Below, in pieces: positions 57,105 to 64,000 of a stretch of 64,000 nucleotides of DNA. The stretch is taken from positions 142,398 to 206,397 of the forward strand of contig CAIKYB010000037.1 in the NCBI GenBank assembly GCA_903831575.1. The letters run 5' to 3'. Made by a program: the position numbers and the translations under genes. The notes beneath the pieces are model-generated. The model did not search any database. It saw only the letters and a program-made list of their open reading frames with translations, and had not been told where the DNA came from. Source of the DNA: an uncultured Bacteroidota bacterium (lineage in GTDB: Bacteria > Bacteroidota > Bacteroidia > Chitinophagales > Chitinophagaceae). Position 1 is the first letter of the stretch; each line of letters begins with the position of its first letter.

Positions 57105-58016
57105 TTATTTGGACAAGGCAACAGCAATTTTAGCAGCAAGTGAAGCATTCTGATGGATCAATGCAATATTTGCTTCAAGGCTCTCTCCTTTTGAATTTTC
57201 TGCTATGTATTTGAGTAAGAAAGGAGTGACTTCTTTTCCAGTTATTTTATTATTTGATGCAGCCGAAAGTGCATTTTGAATATGAGATTCTATGATTTCA
57301 GGAGCGACTTCAAATTCTTTTTGAATAGGATTGGCAATTAATACAGTGCCATTTAAACCTAAATTCCATTTTGTATTGATCAATTCAGCAATAGCGTCTG
57401 GCTCGTCTATTCTTAGTGGAGAGTTAAAGCCACTTTTCGTTGAGTAAAAACTAGGAAATTCATCTTGACCAAAGGTAACAACAGGGATGCCCATCGTTTC
57501 CAAATATTCAAGTGTCAGCCCTATATCAAGAATAGACTTGACGCCTGCAGAGACTACCGCTACATTTGTGTGAGACATTTCTGTCAAATCTGCAGATATA
57601 TCCATAGTGTGTTGGGCTTCCCGATGTACGCCGCCAATACCGCCTGTAGCAAAGATTTTAATTCCGGCCATAGATGCGATTCTCATTGTCGCAGCAACTG
57701 TAGTTGCACCTGGAAGTTTATTTGAAATCACATAGGGCATATCTCTAAGACTAACTTTCCAAACGTTTTTTGTTTGTCCAAAAAATTCAATCTCTTCGAC
57801 AGATAATCCTATATGACATTTTCCATTTTTTATAGCAATAGTTGCAGGCACAGCTCCTTCTTTTCTTACTGCATTTTCAACAGAAATAGCCGTCTCTACA
57901 TTTCTGGGCCATGGCATCCCATGAGAAATAATAGTTGATTCTAATGCGACTACTGGGCGATTATTTGAAAGCGCTTCTTTAACCTCAGGTTGTATTACTA
58001 AAAAATCATTTTGCAT
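57105..58016 (-). CDS. psuG: Pseudouridine-5'-phosphate glycosidase
   Basis: Breaks the C-C bond of pseudouridine 5'-phosphate to uracil and ribose 5-phosphate. The 303-residue protein has the family blocks ALESTIISHGMPWPRNVETA, TTVAATMRIASMAGIKIFAT and GGIGGVHREAQHTMDISADL. It overlaps psuK by 11 nt on the minus strand, so the kinase and glycosidase are made together. They likely salvage pseudouridine from RNA breakdown. Confidence 0.95.
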   Translation of the reverse strand: MQNDFLVIQPEVKEALSNNRPVVALESTIISHGMPWPRNVETAISVENAVRKEGAVPATIAIKNGKCHIGLSVEEIEFFGQTKNVWKVSLRDMPYVISNKLPGATTVAATMRIASMAGIKIFATGGIGGVHREAQHTMDISADLTEMSHTNVAVVSAGVKSILDIGLTLEYLETMGIPVVTFGQDEFPSFYSTKSGFNSPLRIDEPDAIAELINTKWNLGLNGTVLIANPIQKEFEVAPEIIESHIQNALSAASNNKITGKEVTPFLLKYIAENSKGESLEANIALIHQNASLAAKIAVALSK

Positions 58017-58935
58017 CTTTATAATATTTATTTCGCGATTCTAAAAGTGAAGAAAATTTTATATGGTGATTTACGGCTCCTTTAATTTGTAATACTTCGA
58101 ATGCTAAAGTATGACCTAGTTGTAAGCACTCTAATTCATTGTAATTATTGAGATAACCCACAATCCAGCCAGCCAACGCAGCATCACCTGCACCTGTACT
58201 GTCTATTATTTCAATTTTTACAGCAGCAAGGGAAATCTCCTTTTCATTATTGTATTTGATGGATCCAGAAGCCCCCTTTCTTAACCATATATTTTGCACA
58301 CCTCTTGAGAGCAAGGTTTTAATCATGTCAGATTCCTTTTCTTTTGTATTCTGGCAGATTGAAAAAAGTTCATCCTCATTTGGTGTTATCATGAAAACAT
58401 TTTGGATATCGAGTGCAGCTAATTTCCTGGATTTCGCAACTGAGACAGGTTCAATAATTAAAGTTTTATGATGAATAGTTGAAAAATCAATTAACCATTT
58501 TATGGATTCAATTGAAATGTTGGTATCAGTAATTATGATATCCCCAGTTAATAATGTTTCAACTTTCCCCTCTAGGAATGAAGGATTTAAATATTTCTCA
58601 CAAACATCTACACAAGCAGCTGCATGTAAAGAACCATCTGCATTTAAAAAAGAAACATACTTCCCCGTGGGATCATTAACTAATGCTACATTTTCAATTT
58701 TAATTCCGGCTTTATGCAATTCGTCCATAACCCATTTCCCCTCAGCATCATTTCCTAATACAGTGATATATTCTATGTCCACATCAAGATATGCAAGATG
58801 AAAAGCTACATTAGTTAATACCCCACCTATATTACGGGATAAATTTGCAGGATTGGAAGTTCCAGCAATAACATTTTCATTACAGAAATACAGCTCGTCA
58901 ATTAAAGCCGAACCGATACAAATAACAGAAGGCAT
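58006..58935 (-). CDS. psuK: Pseudouridine kinase (PfkB family)
   Basis: PfkB/ribokinase-type kinase of 309 residues. The N-terminus is VICIGSALIDELYF, the anion-hole and base motif is IIDSTGAGDAALAGWIVG, and GGVLTNVAFHLAYL is early. The adjacent psuG fixes the substrate as pseudouridine. A TATATTTG promoter element ends 4 nt before the ATG, so the mRNA may have no 5' leader at all. Confidence 0.9.
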   Translation of the reverse strand: MPSVICIGSALIDELYFCNENVIAGTSNPANLSRNIGGVLTNVAFHLAYLDVDIEYITVLGNDAEGKWVMDELHKAGIKIENVALVNDPTGKYVSFLNADGSLHAAACVDVCEKYLNPSFLEGKVETLLTGDIIITDTNISIESIKWLIDFSTIHHKTLIIEPVSVAKSRKLAALDIQNVFMITPNEDELFSICQNTKEKESDMIKTLLSRGVQNIWLRKGASGSIKYNNEKEISLAAVKIEIIDSTGAGDAALAGWIVGYLNNYNELECLQLGHTLAFEVLQIKGAVNHHIKFSSLLESRNKYYKDAK

Positions 58936-58939
58936 TTTA

Positions 58940-58947
58940 CAAATATA
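58940..58947 (-). promoter_or_regulatory. -7 element of psuK-psuG
   Basis: TATATTTG, with only 4 nt between its last base and the psuK ATG. If used, it gives a leaderless psuK mRNA. Confidence 0.5.
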
Positions 58948-59013
58948 GAAAATGAAACTTGTTTGAGTCTGTTGATTTTTGAAATAATTTCAAATGATTA
59001 AATGGTATAAATT

Positions 59014-59043
59014 AAAATGAACCCCGATTATAGGGTTCATTTT
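59014..59043. terminator. 11-bp inverted repeat upstream of psuK
   Basis: AAAATGAACCC-cgattata-GGGTTCATTTT is a perfect 11-bp stem. A T-run follows on both strands, so it can act as a bidirectional terminator insulating psuK from the gene-poor region. Confidence 0.6.
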
Positions 59044-59374
59044 GTATGGCTCCATTGTGAAATTTAATTTTTTTATTGTTTTCAACAGGATTTGGAAGCC
59101 ATTGGTTTTTTCATTTGTTTGGATAATTGAGTTTGGATAGGGGGATGAAAAACGAACCTTTTTCTTTTGTTCATGTATTATACGATAAAATGGCAATGAT
59201 ATTGTTTGAGATTTTATTAGGTTTAATTTTAGCGTATTTAAGTATAATGATGATAGGTGTAATTACGTATAAGATTGGTAAAGAAATATTAATAATCAAT
59301 GGGATGTTCTTGTGATATAGGTGAAAATAAACTAAAGAAAATTAAGTGAATTAATTTGTTTAATACTTTATCGT

Positions 59375-59392
59375 ATTCGCAATATTGCGAAT
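59375..59392. repeat. 18-bp perfect palindrome
   Basis: ATTCGCAATATTGCGAAT reads the same on both strands. A half-site-like TTGCAATATC follows directly (59394-59402). It looks like a binding site for a dimeric protein, but no adjacent regulator is present. Confidence 0.6.
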
Positions 59393-59480
59393 TTGCAATA
59401 TCAATATAGTCCTCAAGCTAAAATATTGCTAACTGTTATTACATTCTACTTTTAATATACTTACTTGATTTCTATATAAA

Positions 59481-59510
59481 ACAAAACCCTGGTAAATACC
59501 AGGGTTTTGT
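59481..59510. terminator. Strong bidirectional terminator in the gene-poor region
   Basis: ACAAAACCCTGG-TAAATA-CCAGGGTTTTGT is a perfect 12-bp stem with A/T-rich flanks on both sides. On the minus strand it lies 20 nt after a 22-codon ORF; the nearest clear gene upstream on that strand is the ABC ATPase 500 nt away. Confidence 0.8.
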
Positions 59511-59773
59511 TTAGATTTTCAATAATAGATTTAATTAAATCTTTTTAAGAAACTAAATTTTTCATTGGATTGGATGGTTTGGATAATTTTTGTTTTCATG
59601 GTTCAGTTTAAAAACTTGGTTTGTAGGATATTGGATATTTGGATAATTGTTTGCACATATCCTAGACGTTTTTTTTAAAGAAATATTATTAAGAAAGTAT
59701 TGGTCTTTTCAATTTCAAGTATATAAATGGAAATTAAGTAAGTAGTTCCACTTAATTTACTCTTATGCTATAG

Positions 59774-59793
59774 AAGTCTTTATATAAAGACTT
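59774..59793. repeat. 20-bp perfect palindrome
   Basis: AAGTCTTTATATAAAGACTT is a 20-bp perfect palindrome. It could fold as AAGTCTT-TATATA-AAGACTT followed by TTAT, a weak plus-strand terminator, or serve as a dimer-binding site. Confidence 0.5.
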
Positions 59794-60011
59794 TTATGGC
59801 AATGTATACTATAGAATATTATTATCTTTAGTAGATATTAAAATTCAGCAATTGAAATTTTTTGGTTGGATATTGGTTAAAACGGGTATGTAAATCTAAT
59901 ATCCTAATCATGGGAATACTAACAATAGAAAAGATAATTTTATAAGATTTGGGTTTATCCTGAATAAAGTTAAGTAGCTACACTTATAGTGATAATGGAA
60001 TTACCAAAAGA

Positions 60012-61010
60012 TCAGATAAACCAAGCCGTATTTCTGTTAAAGGAAAAGCTAACCAACTCCCCTACTGTATAAGTGTTTTCAATAGTAGCAATGTCTATTA
60101 ATTGATCATGTGTTGATACTGTGACAATATTGTAATTAGGTCTATGATTAATTTCTTGCACGATCCCTTTAATAGAATTATTTGTAGAGGTATTAAAAGA
60201 AAAATAATTTGGACGTATAAGCATTTGCCTTTTTTCTGAATGATTTCCGAGTGGCAAAAGCCATTGAAAAAATGTACTTTTATAATCAAGTAATTGATAT
60301 TCGCCTAATACATTCGCACAATACTTATTTAGTGGTTGATGGTATAACTCAATTGGATTTCCAAACTGTTCAATTTTGCCATCTTTTAATATAATTAAAT
60401 CATCTGCCCAGGATAGTAAGTCTGACGAATCGTGCGAAACCATTATGCAGGAGATCTTCAGCATATCCATCAAGTCATTTATTACTTGCTTAATGATATT
60501 CTTGTTATAATAATCTAAATTAGAAAATGGCTCATCCAATAAAAGTAAATCTGGTTTTGCAGTTAATAATTTCGCTAAGGCTACACGTTGCTTTTCACCC
60601 CCTGATAACTCATCGGTCCATCTGTCAAAAAGATGATTGATTCTGCATAATTCATATAGATTTGAAGATTCCATTTCACTCATCTCATTTGCATAGGAAA
60701 GGATTTCATGAATTTTATAATTATTTCTTAATTCAAAATGCTGGCTTAAATATGCAATCTTTGGATGCCCTGCTATCAATGTTTCATTAGGGCCTTTTAT
60801 TTTTTCGCCTTTGTAAAGGATATGTCCAGCATCAAGCTGTTCTAATCCAGCAATTAATTTCAGAAAAGTACTTTTACCTGAACCTGTCTCCCCCATTATA
60901 GCAATTTTCCTATCGGCATACAAATTAATAGAGATGCCATCAATAGCTGGTTTTGAAATCAATATTTTTACAGCGCCAGTAATTGAAATAAGAGTTGAGG
61001 AATCAATCAT
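60012..61010 (-). CDS. Orphan ABC transporter ATPase (PotA/FbpC-like)
   Basis: Single ABC ATPase of 332 residues: Walker A MGETGSGKSTFLK, Q-loop YLSQHFEL, signature LSGGEKQRVALAKLL, Walker B LLLLDEPFSNLD and H-loop VSHDSSDLLS. A C-terminal TOBE-like domain (residues ~240-332) resembles those of polyamine, iron or sulfate importers. No permease or binding protein is in the window, so it is an orphan. It starts 41 nt after the P-type ATPase stop and is probably co-transcribed with it. Confidence 0.9.
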   Translation of the reverse strand: MIDSSTLISITGAVKILISKPAIDGISINLYADRKIAIMGETGSGKSTFLKLIAGLEQLDAGHILYKGEKIKGPNETLIAGHPKIAYLSQHFELRNNYKIHEILSYANEMSEMESSNLYELCRINHLFDRWTDELSGGEKQRVALAKLLTAKPDLLLLDEPFSNLDYYNKNIIKQVINDLMDMLKISCIMVSHDSSDLLSWADDLIILKDGKIEQFGNPIELYHQPLNKYCANVLGEYQLLDYKSTFFQWLLPLGNHSEKRQMLIRPNYFSFNTSTNNSIKGIVQEINHRPNYNIVTVSTHDQLIDIATIENTYTVGELVSFSFNRNTAWFI

Positions 61011-61051
61011 TTTTTAATTTATGCACAAATTTAAGTGTATAAATTCAAGAG

Positions 61052-63532
61052 TCATTTTCTTTTTAAGAATTTTATAGGCTCAATCCAAAATGTAGATATT
61101 ATTGCAACTACTATACAAAGTGTAATCTGATTGATAGTGATTAAATTTAATTCAAATAAATTTCTTGCAAATGGAACGTAAATCAAAATGATAATCAAGG
61201 TTAAAGTAATGGCAGTAATAAACGGGACCAGTTTGTTTTTATATTTTATGGTTTTTAAAACTGTATATATAAATGATCTGTTTATTAATGTAAGAAAAAT
61301 ATTACTCAATAATAGTGTTATAAATACGATTGTTCTGACAATATTCTCTGATAATCCAAGATTTAAATAATAATAGCCTAAACCTAAACATCCTGATGTA
61401 ATAATCAATCCCTGTATTATACTTGTACTCAATTGAGAAACTGATAAAAAAGTAGTCCCTAATTTTAATGGAGGTCTATTCATTGTATTTGGCTCCATCG
61501 GTTCATTTTCGTAAATGATAGAGCATGTTGGACCCATAATTAGTTCAAGAAAAATAACATGAACGGGAGAAAATAAATTTGAAAATTTCCAATCTAACAT
61601 TATTGGTATAATAACAATAAGTATGATAGGAATATGAATTGAAACAATATATTGAATAGCTTTTTTTAAATTGTCATAAATTTTTCTTCCAAGTCCTATC
61701 GCGTCTGTCATATGGAATAAGTCATCATCAATGATTATCAACGCTGCTGAACTCTTGGCAACTTCACTTCCCCTATTTCCCATTGCAATACCAATATCAG
61801 CAGCTTTCAATGCAGGTGCATCATTAACACCATCTCCTGTCATGGCTACGACTTCGCCATTTTCTTTTAATGCCATTATTACTTTTAATTTTGCTTCCGG
61901 AAACATTCTTGCAAAAATATTGACGTCTTTTACTTTCTTTCGTAATTCAATGGCATTAAGCTTTAAGATTTCATCCCCAGTACAAACGCTTTCATTATCA
62001 CCTAAATTAATTTGCTGAGCAATAGAGGTTGCGGTTTCAGGAAAATCACCAGTTATCATTTTCACAACAATGCCTGCATCTTTGAATCTTTTAATTGTTT
62101 GAGTAATTGAATCCTTAGGTGGATCCTGAAATGCAATCAGACCTATAAATTTAAAATTAAATTCCTGTTGGGATACAGGCCATTTTTTTTCATGCCAATT
62201 ACTTTTTCCAATGCCTAATACACGAAATCCATTTTTTGCATAGCTCCTTGACTGATCTAGTATTTTATTTTTAGCTTCTTCATCTAAATCACATTGATTT
62301 AATATTCCTTCAGGAGCACCTTTAACAGCAATAATAATATCACCTAAATCACTTTCGAAAATATGAGTCATAATTGGAGGAACTCCTCCTAGAGGATATT
62401 CGTGAATTTGAGCAAATGATTTTTTTTTAGTTATTAAAGTATCGTACAAATTGTGAATGGCTTTTTCCATTGGATCAAATGGGATTATTTCACTACTCCA
62501 CATGGCGTATTCTATTATTTCAATAGGTATGTCTTTCGCAAAATTAATATGGTATGATTTTTTAGTAACCACATCATAAACATATTCAATACTCATTTTA
62601 TTTTGAGTAATTGTTCCTGTTTTGTCTACACAAATAACAGTAGCAGAACCTAATGTTTCAACATATTGAGGCTGTTTTACAATTATACTATTTCTTTTCA
62701 ATAATCTGAAAGCCCCTAAAGCCTGAAATGTACTAAATGCAACCGGTATTTCTTCAGGGAATATACTCATCGCAACAGTAAGTCCTTTTATAAAAGAATC
62801 AATCATATTTGATGATTGTATGTAATTGAAAATAACAATAACAAGAAAAGCAATAGCCCCTATTATGATCATATTTCTAACAAATGATCTAATTTGATTT
62901 TGTAAGGGAGTTTTCGAAATGTCAATTTTTTCCAAAGACAATCCAATCTTTCCAAACATTGTATTTAATCCAACTCTTGTTATTTGTATGATTGCAGAAC
63001 CACTGGAAACTAATGCTCCTCTGTATACTTGATTATTCGCTGTTGAATTTTTAAAAATAGGGAATGATTCACCTGTTAGAATGGATTCGTTTACTGAAAA
63101 ATCATTAGCCAAAACTATCAAGCCATCTGCGGATATGATTTCTCCTTCTACTAATTTCAATAAATCATTAACAACAATTTCATCAATTAAAATCTGAATT
63201 TCAAATCCATTTCTAATTACTTTGACTTTAGATGTAGCTATTTTTTTTAAAACTAAAATTGCATTCTTACTTCTATATTCCTGAAATATTGAAATACCAC
63301 TAACGATAAGAATAGAAATCATCATGATCATGCCTTCCTTAATTTGGCCGACAGTGAAATAAATGATACATGAAATAAGCAGTATTATAAACATTGGTTC
63401 GAGCAGTATTTCTCGTAGAATGTTTATTAAAATACTATCCTCTGAAAATTGCAAGGAATTATTACCAAATTTTGATCTGTTTAATTCAACTTGTTTATCA
63501 TTAAGACCGATATGAGATTCAGGAATTGACAT
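61052..63532 (-). CDS. P-type cation ATPase, P2-like
   Basis: Membrane cation pump of 826 residues. The actuator motif is SILTGESFPIF, the phosphorylation site VCVDKTGTITQNKM, and the hinge MITGDFPETA and MTGDGVNDAPALK. About ten transmembrane helices, of which the last six lie after residue ~630. The M4 motif is FPEEIPVAF rather than the PEGLP of calcium pumps. The M6 block reads ELIMGPTCSIIYENEP without the aspartate many P2 pumps use, so ion specificity is not predictable and may not be calcium. It lies between a coiled-coil protein and the orphan ABC ATPase. Confidence 0.92.
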   Translation of the reverse strand: MSIPESHIGLNDKQVELNRSKFGNNSLQFSEDSILINILREILLEPMFIILLISCIIYFTVGQIKEGMIMMISILIVSGISIFQEYRSKNAILVLKKIATSKVKVIRNGFEIQILIDEIVVNDLLKLVEGEIISADGLIVLANDFSVNESILTGESFPIFKNSTANNQVYRGALVSSGSAIIQITRVGLNTMFGKIGLSLEKIDISKTPLQNQIRSFVRNMIIIGAIAFLVIVIFNYIQSSNMIDSFIKGLTVAMSIFPEEIPVAFSTFQALGAFRLLKRNSIIVKQPQYVETLGSATVICVDKTGTITQNKMSIEYVYDVVTKKSYHINFAKDIPIEIIEYAMWSSEIIPFDPMEKAIHNLYDTLITKKKSFAQIHEYPLGGVPPIMTHIFESDLGDIIIAVKGAPEGILNQCDLDEEAKNKILDQSRSYAKNGFRVLGIGKSNWHEKKWPVSQQEFNFKFIGLIAFQDPPKDSITQTIKRFKDAGIVVKMITGDFPETATSIAQQINLGDNESVCTGDEILKLNAIELRKKVKDVNIFARMFPEAKLKVIMALKENGEVVAMTGDGVNDAPALKAADIGIAMGNRGSEVAKSSAALIIIDDDLFHMTDAIGLGRKIYDNLKKAIQYIVSIHIPIILIVIIPIMLDWKFSNLFSPVHVIFLELIMGPTCSIIYENEPMEPNTMNRPPLKLGTTFLSVSQLSTSIIQGLIITSGCLGLGYYYLNLGLSENIVRTIVFITLLLSNIFLTLINRSFIYTVLKTIKYKNKLVPFITAITLTLIIILIYVPFARNLFELNLITINQITLCIVVAIISTFWIEPIKFLKRK

Positions 63533-63585
63533 ATATTCAAAAATTCTGTTTATAAATCTAAAACAGTAATTTAAATGTAATTTAT

Positions 63586-63966
63586 CTAAAGCTTATCAGA
63601 AATGTAGCATACGAAATCTTTACTTAATTCATTAATGTCTTTTTCGAATGAATAAATAATATTTTCAATATTTTTATTATGACTTGATAATTGCTCTAAT
63701 CTCGCATCTTCATTTTTTACTAATTCTTTAGTAATTATATAATCATGGTTGACTATATTTTGTTTAATCTCAGTAATCATATTCTGCTTACTTAAAAATT
63801 CGTTTTGAAAAAATAAAGATTCTAATGTAGAAATACTATTATTATTTTTCTCATTTACTTCTTTCAGCATATTATCTAATGCTTTTATTTGTGATTCATA
63901 AAAATTTACAATTTTAAGAAATTCGAAATTTTTATTGTTTAAAATATTCGATTTAACATGCTTCAT
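63586..63966 (-). CDS. Coiled-coil protein of unknown function
   Basis: A 126-residue hydrophilic, almost wholly helical protein (for example ALDNMLKEVNEKNNNSISTL and LVKNEDARLEQLSSHNKNI) with heptad-like spacing. No signal peptide or membrane segment, not recognised. It ends 54 nt before the P-type ATPase gene on the same strand and may be the first gene of that unit. Confidence 0.7.
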   Translation of the reverse strand: MKHVKSNILNNKNFEFLKIVNFYESQIKALDNMLKEVNEKNNNSISTLESLFFQNEFLSKQNMITEIKQNIVNHDYIITKELVKNEDARLEQLSSHNKNIENIIYSFEKDINELSKDFVCYISDKL

Positions 63967-64000
63967 AAATGAGTATTGTTTAAATTTTCAATGTTTCCAA

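Larger units (their letters stand above)
59316..60011. other. Gene-free ~0.7 kb rich in palindromes
   Basis: No convincing gene. Contents: ATTCGCAATATTGCGAAT (59375-59392, 18-bp perfect palindrome), a 12-bp-stem terminator (59481-59510), AAATTAAGT/ACTTAATTT (59731-59739 with 59750-59758), AAGTCTTTATATAAAGACTT (59774-59793, 20-bp perfect palindrome), and TAAGT-AGCTAC-ACTTA (about 59971-59986). TTTGGATAATT occurs at 59578 and 59638, with a third copy at 59118 just outside. A 22-codon ORF lies at 59531-59599 on the minus strand. Confidence 0.6.

Noticed and set aside
58990-59196. 68-codon minus-strand ORF upstream of psuK
   Set aside because: Crosses the 11-bp terminator hairpin and has no recognisable features.
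1-64000. Mobile elements, CRISPR arrays, toxin-antitoxin or phage-defence genes
   Set aside because: No transposase, integrase, regular repeat-spacer array or known defence domain is present among the ORFs I read.

Overview
The window reads as a low-GC chromosome segment of a Bacteroidetes bacterium, most likely near the Chitinophagaceae. This is inferred from the protein repertoire: a multicopper oxidase with a type 9 secretion C-terminal domain, a TonB-dependent receptor with a carboxypeptidase-like N-terminal domain, DUF4199, DUF3347 and DUF1835 proteins, and zinc-free L31. It is also inferred from repeated TAnnTTTG promoter elements with few purine-rich ribosome sites. I see no rRNA, tRNA, CRISPR array, insertion sequence or prophage. 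About 59 protein genes are supported, densely packed and mostly on the minus strand.

Layout. 1-5.5 kb: a minus-strand pyrimidine operon pyrB-pyrC-carA-carB (carB cut by the window edge). It is preceded by a 36-codon leader ORF that runs through an intrinsic terminator and stops 6 nt before pyrB, an architecture like the E. coli pyrBI attenuator; this is the most interesting signal in the window. 5.6-10.9 kb: an ECF sigma factor, small membrane protein, Spy/CpxP-like protein, secreted multicopper oxidase and two thioredoxin-fold proteins, plausibly an envelope copper/redox stress module. 11.1-16.9 kb (plus strand): DUF4199, two glycosyltransferases and the four enzymes of GDP-D-glycero-alpha-D-manno-heptose synthesis. 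17-26 kb: lepA, a GlmU-like protein with tpiA, L31, a bacilliredoxin-lgt-yajQ run, and arginine decarboxylase. 26-32 kb: thrS-infC and rpmI-rplT, normally contiguous, are separated by three unrelated genes; rpmI-rplT has its own promoter and structured leader.

32-37 kb: secreted and membrane proteins of unknown role, and a TonB receptor with a DUF3347 protein (possibly metal linked). 37-47.4 kb: an ABC-F ATPase converges on parC; parC and parE are separated by a DUF1835 gene, a methyltransferase-glycosyltransferase fusion and a GT-C-like membrane protein. 47.6-55 kb: a cysteine-cluster protein, an SDR with an altered active site, a secreted nuclease, histidine catabolism (ftcD, hutI), a MurC-like ligase with a helical partner, and a cyclophilin. 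55-59 kb: an RRM RNA-binding protein, an L,D-transpeptidase and the pseudouridine salvage pair psuK-psuG. 59-60 kb is a gene-poor kilobase rich in perfect palindromes. 60-64 kb: a P-type ATPase with an orphan ABC ATPase and a coiled-coil protein.

All assignments rest on reading the sequence and remembered family motifs; no database search was run.
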